Assembly (NCBI GenBank): GCA_023078555.1
Contig: CM041199.1
Span: 7,383,315-7,447,314, forward strand
From: Ulva prolifera
Lineage: Eukaryota; Chlorophyta; Ulvophyceae; Ulvales; Ulvaceae
DNA length: 64,000 nt
Direction of reading: 5' to 3'
Numbering within the stretch: the stretch's first letter is position 1; each line of letters opens with the position of its first letter. Position numbers and translations under genes: made by a program. Of the stretch, positions 1-11,723 are shown piece by piece. The notes under the pieces were generated by a model. It was not told the DNA's origin, did no database searches, and worked only from the letters and a program-made list of their open reading frames with translations.

Positions 1-544
1 GTACATGCTCAAGCTGAAGGGGCACAAAGATTTTGTCTTCTCCGTAGCATGGAGCCCTGACGGGTCCAGGGTGGCCACGGGGTCGGCAGACGAAACTGCC
101 GCGGTGTGGGATGCGGCCACTGGCGACAGGATGCACGAGCTGCATGGGCACAGAGGTGCGGTCCGCGCAGTGGCTTGGAGCCCTGACGGGTCCAGGTTGG
201 CCACGGGGTCGGAGGATCACACTGCCGCGGTATGGGACGCTGCAACAGGCAAGCGCATGCTCGAGCTGGGCGGGCACGGAGATCGGGTGTCGTCCGTAGC
301 ATGGAGCCCCGACGGGTCCAGGGTGGCCACAGGGTCGCATGACTGCACTGCCGCAGTGTGGGACGCGGCCCGTGGCAAGCACATGCATGTGCTGCAGGGC
401 TCCAGTTCGAGCAGACCTAGTATGGAGCAGGCTGTCAGGTCAGTAGCTTGGAGCCGTGATGGGGCTTCGGTCCTCACCGCATCGGACGATGGCACCGTGT
501 GCATATACAGCCTTGTTGGCCGTCGTGAGTTCCCCCACGTATGA
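1..544 (+). CDS. WD40-repeat protein, C-terminal part (cut by window edge)
   Basis: The open frame runs in from the left edge and stops at 542-544, so this is the end of a larger protein and the ATG at 5 need not be the start. About four WD40 blades are visible. Three carry near-identical VAWSPDGSR and TAAVWDAA motifs at a 42-residue (126-base) period, and the last is degenerate (VAWSRDGAS, then DDGTVCIYS). WD40 repeats build a beta-propeller that serves as a protein-interaction platform, so no catalytic role can be assigned. The first three repeats are almost identical in DNA as well as protein, which suggests recent amplification or homogenisation. The upstream domain that would define function lies outside the window. 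The fold is clear; the specific product is unknown. Confidence 0.85.
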   Translation, partial: YMLKLKGHKDFVFSVAWSPDGSRVATGSADETAAVWDAATGDRMHELHGHRGAVRAVAWSPDGSRLATGSEDHTAAVWDAATGKRMLELGGHGDRVSSVAWSPDGSRVATGSHDCTAAVWDAARGKHMHVLQGSSSSRPSMEQAVRSVAWSRDGASVLTASDDGTVCIYSLVGRREFPHV

Positions 545-1355
545 GGCGTCGGGTGACGTCTGATCTTGGCGATGACAGGGGGTGAGCATGTATTTCTGTG
601 CCAGTGCTGGTGGATCGTAGCCTGATTTGAGCGGTGCGAGCGGTGTTGTACATATTCTGCTGGCCCTATACATGTACAGCACGTGTTGTGCAGCGGCCCT
701 ACGTCGGGACGCTTAATGTTAGATGTGACATAAGAGTTGTGCCGGACTAACTGCATGCAAATTGTTACGCGCCCGTCCACTTTGGGGATTGTGTGTACGG
801 GCTAGAGTGAACATTGCGGTCCTTCATCGCCTTGCCCAACATTTTGACTTTTCACAGTCGTGATTCAGAGATGAGTGGAATCCCAGCAGATGTCCCCCTG
901 TGGTGCATCATCACAGTCTCAGGTTGACCGTGGCTCGCTGCTTGCCAAGTGAGTAACATTCAACAGGCCCCGCACATCGGGAGCAGATTGCAGCAATGAC
1001 AGCAAAGAGAAAAGCTGGCACAGAACTACAACCAGCTGTGCTGGATCGCCGAATTCCATTTGCTGAAAGGTATCACGACTGGCGATCGCTGACTGAGTCC
1101 ACGGCACCGATGATGTTTCTGCTGGGCAAGTAGCAGCTTTGGCTTTCCGGGCCGATCACACACTGGCAGGAATTTTTGCATGTGCTCGTGGCTACTTCTA
1201 GGATACTATCCCTATAACTGCAGCAACGCGACAAGACACAGGCCCGCAGTACCATTGACCGCGCCGCTGACAATTTGACCGCTGATCTCACTGCTCGCAG
1301 CATACAGGCGGCTCCACTGATGACGGTGCTCAGCGCGGCCAGCCCTCCCAAGATC
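545..1355. other. No gene recognised
   Basis: Downstream flank of the WD40 gene. Only short overlapping open frames with no family resemblance are present, and I see no convincing exon or repeat. Confidence 0.5.
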
Positions 1356-1444
1356 TCCAGGCGATCTTCGGCATCATCTGTGGCAATGGGTTGTTTGCAT
1401 ACACCCATTAATATTGTCACAGATGCTGCCGAAGATCGCCTGGA
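1356..1444. repeat. Inverted repeat (hairpin), 32-base arms
   Basis: Arms at 1356-1387 and 1413-1444 are inverted copies matching at 30 of 32 positions, with a 25-base loop. The arm sequence corresponds to the part of succinyl-CoA ligase beta exon 6 that encodes the AILVNIFGG region. The right arm joins directly onto the exon-6-like fossil at 1413-1611, so the hairpin looks like a partial inverted duplication of that fossil. Confidence 0.85.
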
Positions 1445-1611
1445 CCAGCAGGCCGGCGGTGAGCAGCTTGAAGGCTTCCATGACCTGTCCCTCCGAGGCA
1501 TTGCCGCCGACGTCGAGGGAATTTGCGGTGGCGCCGCTGTGGAGTTCGATGATGTCCATTGTTGCTACCGCGAGGCCATCGCCATTGACCAAGCAGCCGA
1601 TGCTGCCGCCA
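1413..1611 (-). pseudogene. Decayed copy of succinyl-CoA ligase beta exon 6
   Basis: Read on the minus strand, this stretch encodes [20 protein letters not shown] followed by [20 protein letters not shown]. This closely matches exon 6 of the intact gene 2 kb away (3716-4009), which reads [20 protein letters not shown] and [20 protein letters not shown]. After that the copy degenerates (IFGSICDN in place of [11 protein letters not shown]) and runs into the hairpin at 1356-1444. No other exon of the gene is seen beside it. It lies in the same orientation as the parent gene, which fits a local segmental duplication. Several substitutions fall at residues conserved across the family, so I call it non-functional. 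Confidence 0.8.
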
Positions 1612-1664
1612 ATGCTTTTAGAACATGCTGCACTGAGGACACAGTTCGTAACCTGCATGCGCAC

Positions 1665-3219
1665 ATCACACTCTACATCTGCACTAGCACTATGTCTGCA
1701 TCAAAGTCTAGCTGCTGCCTTGATTGTGACGTCCGGTCAGTTATGAGACAGTTCAAAAACCTGCAACTTCAGCGAATGAGCGAATGTAGTGGATGTGCTC
1801 TGCTTGTTGACACATCAAATACAGTCAGGGGGCTCGATCGTCCTCTGCTGGATTGTTGAGCACTGCACGTTACTAAGGGGCCATTTGCAACCGAAAAGCC
1901 CGCCTGAAAGTGGGCCCACCCAGGTATGCGCGTTTGCAGGGGCGTGGCAGGAAAGTTGAGACTGACTCCGCGAATGGATAAGAAGACCGAGCATGCGGTC
2001 ACGCATCAAGCATGCAGTCACACATGCCTAACATCCTACTGGACTCATCTAGGCGGCGCAAGTGGCAATGACGTGACAGAGATGTTGAACATGACAAAGA
2101 TGGCCTGGAATGACAAAGCCTCCTCATTGTCAACACTGGCATGTCTTAGATTCAAGCCATGAACTTGCGATGGTGAGCAACAAAAAGAGATTTCAGAGCT
2201 TCAAGTGTTAGCTGATTTGGCTGGCACACAATCCAAGCGCTTAAGTACGAGAGACATCGCTGGCTCCGCGAGTGGTGTGGCAGACATGGAAGTGCGTTAG
2301 CGTTTCACTCAGGAGATGCTAGGAAAAGCCCAGAACAGGGCACATGGCGAAAAAATGGAAGACAAATGGTGTTTTAATGAGCCTGACCACTTCATGCGTT
2401 TCAGAAATGAGGGTGCAGTCGCGAGTCATGCACTCCCGCTGCGAAGTGGTCCCATTGAGGGCGCGCGAGAACGAAGACGAACCTGATCGATGTGGGAAAA
2501 CTTTAAGTGTTGTTAATGTTGAATGTACAGAATGTGGGATTATCTCTGGCGCTCGCGAGGCTCCGACGAGCCTCATGTATTGGCAGACTGGTTTCTCCCC
2601 CTCCGTTGGCCAGTCACTTCAGGCCTGCCCTTATTGTGCTATATCAGTGTACATGCCGGAGCGGCCTGCCACTGACTGACATCAGTGCATTACGCCAGCG
2701 TTCCCTGTGTTTTACATGCTGCACATGCTGTGCATGTACGTAGTCAGATCGTGTCATGTGCTCTTAACCAAGGAGGCACCATGCGAGTGGGGTCGTCCTT
2801 ATGCATGCCTTTCAACAGGCTCTGGGCAGGAACAGCTTACACTGACATGTTGTCGCCTTCTGTGTTGCAGCAGTGAAGCGCACAGACGAACCACTATGAT
2901 GTCCGATGTCAACACATAAATCTTACAGCGCTTGGATCCCGGCTGCAAAAAATCTGACAACGTCCAAATCAATGCGGCATTATAGTCAACATGCCTGCAT
3001 GACATCTCAGGACGAGGGTAATCAGAACTCAACACCTGGCAGACAGCAGTGACGCATTGCCATCGCTGTTTATATGGAAACGAAGGTCCCCTCTGAGCCA
3101 ACCATCGTACTCACGGCCGACCGCATGTGGTGCATGCACTCATGCCCAGCATGCCAACCCCCCAGGCATGCGTACCAGCCCAAATACCAACAGCGCTGTG
3201 GATTGCCAGTGGGCCCTGA
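1665..3219. other. Intergenic; 3' flank of succinyl-CoA ligase gene
   Basis: No recognisable gene. A 111-codon plus-strand frame at 2344-2679 has scattered cysteines but no family signature, and I do not call it. TTACA, the reverse complement of TGTAA, lies near 2930 and could be a distant poly(A) signal for the minus-strand gene. Confidence 0.4.
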
Positions 3220-6145
3220 TCACACGCTGATGGCAGCCACGGCCTTTGTCGCAGCATCGTCGAGATCGTCGGCAGGGATGAGGTCCATCGTGCTCTCCCG
3301 CAGGATGCGCTTGCCCTCCTCGACGTTTGTGCCCTCTAGCCTCACCACGAGAGGCACCTGCAGCCATTCTCACCACATTCTCACCGCCACTGCATTCGTT
3401 TGCGCTGCGATAGACGGCGAAGCCTGCCAGCAGACTGGTAGGCGATACTGAAGCATACGCTAGTCGACGCGTGATCAGCTCCCTCACTATGATACACATG
3501 AGACCGTCGACAAATGCCACCGTGATGGGCGGCTTCAGAATGCACTGAATTCCCTACTGTCATGCTTTGAATTGTGCCCCTGAAAGCACACCCCTAACCT
3601 CTTTCTGGAGCAACAAGACCTTGACGTCCCACGGTGTGCGGCGCAAGTGAACAGGGCAGTTGAATTCAATGTGTGCAATGGTTAATTGACGAGTGGGCGG
3701 GGGCAGGGGCCGCGCCTTGAGGTCGACGGCCTTGGCGGCGTTGACGATGCCGCTCGCCACGACGTCGCACTTCATGATGCCACCAAAGATGTTGACGAGG
3801 ATCGCCTTTACTTGGGGGTCGGCGGTGAGCAGCTTGAAGGCCTCGACGACCTGGCCCTCCGAGGCGTTGCCGCCGACGTCGAGGAAGTTTGCCGGGGAGC
3901 CGCCGTGGAGCTTGATGATGTCCATCGTCGCCATCGCGAGGCCGGCGCCGTTGACCATGCAGCCGATGCTGCCGTCGAGGCCGATGTAGTTGAGGTCGAA
4001 CTTTGCACCCTGTAGCTACCGCCTGTGGTCGGGCACCTGAGCCGGGCACGCTGTGGAGGAATGCATGATTGCGCATCGCAGCACCCGAACGGGCCTGCCC
4101 TGGCAACGGATATTTTACACGGCTGCGAAAAGGGCTGAACCGGCAGCTGCTCCACGGCTCCACGGTGTTGCAGCTGTGCTCAGCACCTGACATGACCACG
4201 TTTCCAGCCCGCGCTTGAAGTGCCAGAGGAAACGGATGCGGATGACAGCCTGCGAGATGACAGTTGTGCAGAGAGGTACAATGCAGGGTTCAATGGGACA
4301 TGCATAGTCTGTATTTGAGCTGTAGAGGGGCGGGGAAGGAGGGAGAGTCGCGCCTGCACTTCCCGGGGGTCCAGCTGGGAGTCATCTTTCATGGCAAAGA
4401 GCTCCTTCTGGCGGTAGGAGGCGTTCTCGTCAAAGCCGAGCTTCGCGTCTGCGGCCAGTAGGCGGCCCTCAGAGTCCTCCGCAAGCGGGTTGACCTGCAG
4501 CAGGCAGCGCAGCGGGTCGGGTCACACCACCCGCGCACGTTGCTTTGAGACCAACATGTGTCCGCTGGGACGCATACAGGGAGCCACAGGCGATCATGTT
4601 CTTGCTATGCGTGCTGGGCGCAGATGCAAACATCGGCAGGGGGGCACCTGTGACAAATGTTTAAGGGTATTAGGGATCAATACTACAATTGCGGTGTCCC
4701 ACCATCGCAGCTACCGGCTGCAGCACTGTGTCACAAAAGTTCCCGTCCTAAAGAGAGTCTCACTGTAGGCCTGAGAGTTTCAGGCTGGCAGAGTGCAGGC
4801 ATCATGCTCACCTGTGCAGGTGAGGCATTGAGGTGCAGCCATGGGATGACCTGCCACAGGAAAATGGAGGGGCCTTGTACTCTGATGCCTCAATCACAGC
4901 AGAGTAACAGATGCATGAAGCATTGCATTGAATGCATGCTCCTGCCATCTTAACCAGGAGCTGCTTTGGTCAAATGGGAACAAAAGCTGTGTGGGTTTTG
5001 CTGGCTCACGGATGGGGTAGACGTCAGTATGTACAGCTGCACGACAGACTCACGATGCAGCTCACAGGTAGCAGAGCTCAGGTGGAGTCCACACACCTCG
5101 ACCATGGTGCAGTCTTTCTCCACGAACATCTTGTACAGCGACGAAATTTGTTCTTTTGCATCCTCCATGTGGCTCTGGACGCCTAGCCCCTTCGCCATGC
5201 GGCCAGCTTGCTCATCAGTCAGCCCCTCGTTGATGTCTACAGGGATCTTGATGATCTTTTCTGGAAATTTCTCAGCCAGGTCCTCAATGGACGTCCCGCC
5301 TTCGCTGCAACCAATCATGATTGGACCCGATGTGCTCCTGTCCAGAAGAATGGCAAAGTACATTTCTCGAGCAATGGACATCTTCTTTGCAACATACAGT
5401 GTGTTCACAGGTTTTCCTGCACAGAAAGCTAGTATTCAGTTCACATGGGGGGGCATATACTCGCAGCCGCGCTTTCTGGACGTGCACCTCGCACGAAGGA
5501 ATTGTATAGCAGCTGAGAACGCATCTCCAGAGATGGAGGCTTACAAAGATTTGTTGCCAGCTTGTCAACGCCGTAGTAAATCGGCACACACAGGCACAAA
5601 TGGCACACCTGCTGGACCGGTCTGCTTCGTGACAAGCGTTTGGCCGAGCATTTGTTCAGCAAGGCTTTTCGCCTCTGTGGCTTTGCAGATATGAACTCCA
5701 CCTTGTAGGCCACTCTTGAATGTACCCAATCCTCGCCCCCCTGCTAGAATTTGTGACTTGACGACGATCTGCACCTTTCACAGGTGTATCAACGCTGCAC
5801 TGCGATAACACATTGTGGCACATACACTCGAATTCAAGGCTCACCTCTCCTGCGTGGTCTTTCATCTTGTCTGCCGCGTCCACAACCTCGTCAATAGTCT
5901 GTGCGGGCACTCCTTCCGGGACATGAATGCCATACTGCGACATAAGCTGTGCTCCCTGTGGCAGCAAAATCACAATGAATGGAAGTACTGATTCACCCCT
6001 CGTGCTTGGTATAGCCGTTCTGGTACATACGCAACTCCTCGTGGCTCGATACCTGATACTCGTGGATGTTCAGGAAGCGCTTTTGTCCTTCTACGCATGT
6101 TCTAAGCTGGGGCAGCTGTAGAACGCGCTTTGCGACGCTCAGCAT
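3220..6145 (-). CDS. Succinate-CoA ligase beta subunit, mitochondrial
   Basis: Beta subunit of succinyl-CoA synthetase, the TCA-cycle enzyme that interconverts succinyl-CoA and succinate with substrate-level phosphorylation in the mitochondrial matrix. Seven exons on the minus strand join to 418 aa: 6053-6145, 5845-5955, 5609-5768, 5097-5416, 4354-4494, 3716-4009 and 3220-3357. Landmarks in order are a short basic presequence, [23 protein letters not shown] (ATP-grasp), [94 protein letters not shown] and [16 protein letters not shown]. Length and motifs match the family throughout. The start is the ATG at 6145, which gives a mitochondrial-like leader. Introns 5 and 6 appear to begin with GC (CAG|GCGCG and AAG|GCGCG), because only these donors preserve both frame and family alignment. 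Nucleotide specificity (ADP or GDP) is not assigned. Confidence 0.95.
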
Positions 6146-6723
6146 CGTTACAGGCTGATCAGTCTAAACGCAAAGTCAGGCGAAGCTCCCGTCGGTCAAA
6201 CAGCGGAACGCAATGCGAGTGGAAAATATTGCCTGGCGCATTCGCGTGCGAGGCCTTGAACTCCATGATGCAATATCTCAGCGTATGTCTGGCATGGCTG
6301 CGGCAATTCTTGGTGCCGCAGCCAGCTCACGCTGTTTCGTTCCGTTTGCCGTCACGCCTGTAGACACCGTGGCGCGGTAGCACTCTTGCTCTATGTAGTT
6401 GGTAGCAACTGCGGCGACCAATGCCATGTTGTTAAGATGATCTGTTCACACTTATGGTGCATCATGTGTGTGCAAAGCGAGACGTCCGTAGCTGTGCACC
6501 AACGGCCGCTTTGAAGAGGACAAGACAGATTTTGCAACCTAGACAAGGCAGGCGCGCCAATTGTTGAACAATATACCAACAATAGCAGCGCAATGAGTGG
6601 GTACGATGTCTGATTTCAAATGAAGTTTTGACCGCCAGGGACAAGCGCGCCGAACAGCTCCAGCAGCCCAGTTCAGCCAAACAGCTTGCGTCTTTCGGTC
6701 TGGAACGAAACCGCTGATCGTCG
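6146..6723. promoter_or_regulatory. Divergent promoter interval (nothing specific seen)
   Basis: About 580 bases separate the minus-strand succinyl-CoA ligase start from the plus-strand WW-protein start, so both promoters should lie here. I see no clear TATA box or repeated motif. Confidence 0.4.
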
Positions 6724-9700
6724 ATGTTCAATGCTCCCATTTATGTTGCTATGTGCAGATCGGCAGGTGCGATGCCACCTCCACCATCAGTTGGCCAAAG
6801 TCAGCCAATTCAGCAGTCACAACCACAACCTGGCCAGCCATCGCAAGCCAGCAGACCGGACGCTACGGCACATGCCGGGCCACCTTGTCCACCTTCTTCA
6901 CAAGGACCGCCAAAGCCACCAGGTCCACCACCACGCCCCCCAGGCGCTCCGCCAGGCCCACCAAGACCAGCACCTCCCCCTCGTGCTCCCCCAGGGCCTC
7001 CCGCAACACAAGCAAACCCAGGCCCTGCACCACCACGGCCACCCGGTCCACCCGGTCGTCTAGCTCCTCCGGGTCCTCCCCCCCGACCTGCAGCACCACC
7101 GCGACCACACGCGCCGCCCCCACATCCGTCCAACGGACACTTCCAACCGCCTCAACCCACACACCCACGCCCCCCAGGGCACCCCCCTCATCAGACCGCA
7201 ATACCAGCACAGCCCCACGCACAAGATTCCGCGCAGCCACACCCGCCAGCGCACGCACCTGCCGCGCCGCCCCAGCAGCCCGCCCCAGCATTCCACCCGC
7301 CTCCAGGCGGAGCCGCACCGCCGCAGCAGCAGCAGCAACAACAGCCTGCTGCTGCGCCGCGTCAACCCCAGCAGCCGCCCCGGCCTGTGCGTCCAGCATA
7401 CGCAGTCCTCAGCGCGGCCCCGGAGCTGCGCGCCCCCGCGCCGCAGCCCACGACCGCAGCAGACCAACCCGCCGATGACGGCGACGCCCCCCCCGGCCTC
7501 GAGCTCCCGCCCGCCACCTCCGCGGCGGCCCCCGCCGACCCTCCCAAGAAACAGCTCCCGAAGGCCCTGCTCGCACGCCTCAAGCAGCGAGGAGTAGTTG
7601 CGGATGATGACAGCCGGCCCGGAGACGCAGCCGCGGCCGCACCGGCCGCAGCCTCCGCCGCGCCCTCCGCAAACGGTGCGCGCCTTCCGGCGCCAGGCAC
7701 TGCAACGACCATCGACGCGTTCGGCGAACTCCCCGCCGGCTGGAAGATGTCCGTCGACCCCCGGTACAACCACCCGTACTGGTTCAACGCGGCGACGGGG
7801 GAGCGGCGGTGGTCCCGGCCAGCAGACCCCACGCCCGCCGCGGCGGCCGCGGGGGCGCTGCCGGAGGGCTGGCAGGCGGCCATGGACCCCGCGACAGGGG
7901 TCACGTACTACTTCAATCGGGCTCTCAACACGCAGCAGTGGGAGCGGCCGGCGGGGCCGCCGGCCGCCGCGGGCAACGCTGCGGCGGCTGCTGCGCCGGA
8001 ATTCGAGGCGTGCGCGCAGTTTGAGGGCGCGCGGAGAGGCTGCGTGTTCAAGCTCGGCGCGAAGGGGCTGGGGTACTACAGGTGCGGAGTCCTGTGCCAC
8101 TTCGTAGGGTGCAGTGGTGTGGGAGGCTGAGGTGTGGCTGCGCATGAGCACACACGGCTCTCCTGGTGTACCCTGCCCTGCTGCCACTTCGGGGGCCTGA
8201 GTAGAGGACTTGTCTTGGGTCGTTGGGCCTGACAACACAGAATGGATCCGTACGTTTGGGTCTAATGTCTGGATGATAGTCCTAGTAATGCTGCAAGGCG
8301 ACCCAGCACTGCTGAGGACCAACTCGACCAGAGGGTCTTTGCCTGGCTGTTGAGACACCGCTGTCATGTCGTGGGACACTAGGGCTCCGGGAAGCAGGAG
8401 TCCACGTGCCTTACAGGGGGGGGTCCCAGGAGCTCCGGAGGCCGGGTGTCTAACGACCCTAACACGGGAGTGACGGTGAGCCTCGTGTTCGGCCCCACCA
8501 CAGCGCCTTGTGGTCCCAGTGTCCAAGCTGGTCCAGCCTCGGTCGCCCGTCGCTGTGTTTGATTGTACCTCTGCGCGTGCAGCTTGCATGAATGTGCTTG
8601 TTGCGTAGCAACGCTGGTTGCGCAGCAACTCTTCCTGGGGCGGCGGCCCAGTCATGCCTGTGGCCCTGTGAAGGATTTATGCGTTGCGATCAGCGTTGCG
8701 GTCAGCGCTGCTGCAGGCACATCCCGCTCCTTCAAACGTGGCCATGTGTACATTGTCCGCAATGAAACTTGAGCTTCGTTGTGGTACCAGATTGACCACT
8801 CCATTGCCTGACGGACCTGCCAGTGATCGAGCAGTGGCCCTGAACAGCTCACGCACCTCTGGCTCGTGCAATCGCCGGCTGCGCAAGAGCGTGCGACTGT
8901 GTTCTTCGATCTCTGAGGCTCACAAGGGTCTCAATTACACTGTGATCAGCTGAGATTCCGATCTGACAGCCGCGAACAGCTATTGGGTCTGATATGATGC
9001 ACCTCCAGCCATGCAGAGACACACCTCCCGGAGCTCAGGCGGAGACTGCTGCGGCCCCCAAGGCGGCGGCGGCTGCGTCGCCGGACGCAAAGCGGCGGAG
9101 GCTCGCGGAGGACCTCGCGCACGTGCGCCGCAACGCGGCAATGCGGGGGGGCCGTGACGGCAGCCGCCGGCAGGCCCCTGCGATCGACCCGCTCGACCCG
9201 GCCGCGTACTCTGATGCCCCCCGGTGTGCCCCCACGCCACCGCACGTGCCCCTGTACATGCACAGGGTTGGGAGCCATGCGGGGTCTGCTGGCCCAGGCT
9301 GAGTCCATGTGCTGTGCATCAGTGTGCAAATGCGGAGGCTTTCATGCATGTAGGTGTTGCCGACTGAACCTGCGGGCTGTCCTGCCCCTGCGGCCATGGT
9401 CCCCCCTTGGCCTTGTAGAGGATCTTCTTCATGCACATGCATGCCCATCTCCAGCTTCCACATGTTGTTCGAGATTCATGCCCTGCCTCGCAGCGTGAAC
9501 ACCACGCACAAAATAGCCTTTCAGCGGACGCCTGCCTCGAGCGTTGCAGCTGCAGATGGACACTGATTCCTTGCTTGAGACCAACCCTCCCTTGCCAACG
9601 AAACAGTCAAAGCTGTATCATGCATGATTCACCACGAAGTCACCTTGTTGCAGCTGCTGGGAGTCTATGTTGAGGCTGCTCACTGCTGCTGGAGTGTGCC

Positions 9701-9768
9701 ATATGTGCATCGATGCATGCAGGGGCGGCTGGGGAGTGGGCCTGGCACGGGCACAGGAGAGGGACTAG
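6724..9768 (+). CDS. PQBP1-like WW-domain protein
   Basis: Proline-rich nuclear-type protein with two WW domains, resembling polyglutamine-binding protein 1, a splicing-linked factor. Exons are 6724-8081, 9017-9223 and 9723-9768 (536 aa). The first ~300 residues are a Pro/Ala/Gln-rich linker with a Q7 run. WW1 (LPAGWKMSVDP...YWFNAATGERRWSRP) is near residues 333-365 and WW2 (LPEGWQAAMDP...YYFNRALNTQQWERP) near 377-410. Next come VFKLGAKGLGYYRD, spanning the first splice, then SPDAKRRRL, IDPLDPAAYSDAPRGGWGVGL and a stop. The PSYSDAPRGGW-type tail is typical of plant PQBP1-like proteins; the final conserved peptide seen in plants was not found. An in-frame TGA at 6715 bounds the start, but the ATG at 6772 is equally possible. 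The last exon is short and its end is the least certain part. Long frames antisense to exon 1 are GC-rich shadows. Confidence 0.85.
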
Positions 9769-11723
9769 TGGGTAGCAGGGCCACAGCGTGGGCCTGGTCG
9801 GGGGGCCCCATTGTGCCATGCGCTGCTCCAAGGCCCTCACTCTCTTGCAAGGGCACAGCTGCAGAGGCAAACATCCCTGCAGGCATCGTACAGCCGCGCC
9901 GCGGCCCGCGGGGTGCCACCGTGCCAGCTTCACATGGACATGTGCCTGTTGTGACAGCGTTCCAGCCGGAGCGGCGCCCCTCACAATTCGTGGATCCTTA
10001 CAGCTTCCCAATGGCTGTGTTGCAAACAACGCGGGGTCTAGGCAGGCTTCTGGGTTGGCTCCAAGGCGGCGTTTAGGGCGGCTGCTAAAACAGAAGCTGC
10101 GGCCTGCCCTGTGTGGGCGACTGCGGCCGGCTGAGCGTGTGGCACAGACATGTTTCATCCCTATGCTCGGGAAATGCTGAGTTGTCAGACAATTTTGTGA
10201 GGTTGCATGTATGCAAATGGCTGGGTGAGCGAGCGTGCCGCAGTCTGATTGCAGAATACCGCTGGATGCATATGCACCTTCACATGGTCATGAGTGATAT
10301 TCCTTGTGAGTGCAAGTACTCATGCATCAATGCCACCACACATCTTGGAACCCAAAGCAATCAGATAGTCGGTGGCTAATGCGTAAGAAGCGTCTGGCAC
10401 CTTGACTTGGGGTGCATGTGGCCCAAAGGGTGAAATCGCTAATGTTGGCAGAGTACAGTGTACCAGTCACTCATTTGATCATCATAAAAGTTCATGGGTT
10501 GCGCTGTGTCCAGTTGTGAATAAACTGCATGGCAGCTACCGGGGGCTGCTGTGTGAGCAGAGACAGGGTACCCCAGGCGGGTGCTACAGCGTGTGAGGTT
10601 CAAGGCACTGCTCAGGCAAGCACTGACATCATCGGCCACGCTACACCTGAAGTACATACATTACGGCAACGTGCCCCACGTGTGCATAAATGCTGCTGGC
10701 GGATGGCTGAAATGTAGTGCAGACATTGTTCCCCCTGGCTATGGCGATGCCCAACCGCTCACCATCGCAAGCGCATAATGTACCACATGAATGGGTTCAC
10801 AGTGTGAATTTATCGAGGGATGAAGACGTGTAACAATGCCGACCGACCTGAACCTGCATGCACGGCTGCATAGGCTGTCCAGAGGGGATCCCACACACGG
10901 TACCCTGCATTCTTGAGGCATGACGATGGTAGAGGCTGCTTGGCATGTAAATCGAGTATGGACACTGATTGATTAGGTATGTGACATGATACCTAATCAC
11001 ATTGTTTGCTAGCCACTATTGCACTCGCGCAGCCCTTCTGAACTTGATGTCTATGAGTTGACATTGTCTCTAGGCAGGTCGAGGGCCACAGCATGCAACA
11101 GCGTATGTATTGTATGCTTGATCGCACATACAGTTACAGCACTTGAACCACACTCACTGTAGCTCTCACTGTGTATTCATGGCCACCAATCATATCTCCT
11201 TGAAGTAAAGCCCAGGCGCGCGTACGCCCAGATGATCAGATCAAAATGGAAATTCCAAAACCTTTGGTGACATTGTTTCCGATCTAGTCTATCAATCTTG
11301 TGTACAATTAATTATCTGATTCGCTCACATCGCCCATGAGTCTGCTTGCCAGAAGCATTCTGCAAGTGCCAGAAACTGCATCTCTGGACGTTGATGCTTC
11401 GCCCCAGGCATGCCCTCTGACCATGTGCCGAGTCCAGGAGCAATCCGCTGTTTGTGCGATTGGACATCCGCGAAAATGATGGGCCAGTCACGTAAGATGG
11501 TCTGCCTGAGAGCCTGAGCTACAAACATTATCATCCCAAGCACAAACAGGTTTTCAAATATCATTCCGGCACGAAATGTGGAAAAGAAGCAGCATCTTGG
11601 AACCTGCAACTGCCTGTACTGAATCACTTGCGGGCCGTGCCGCGTTATGGGCACCGGTGCTTCTGAATCAGACACCTTTGGAGAAGATCATCAGATCTTC
11701 AGGTGCTGTACCAACTGGACCGG
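9769..11723. other. Intergenic, no gene recognised
   Basis: About 2 kb of short overlapping frames. A 116-codon minus-strand frame at 11325-11675 contains one hydrophobic stretch but resembles nothing I know. No repeat array is seen. Confidence 0.4.

Noticed and set aside
2344-2679. 111-codon frame with CxxC-like pairs
   Set aside because: Cysteine spacing fits no zinc-binding family I know, and the opposite strand is equally open.
7060-8655. 531-codon minus-strand open frame
   Set aside because: Antisense to the proline-rich exon of the PQBP1-like gene; Arg/Gly-rich low complexity caused by GC bias.
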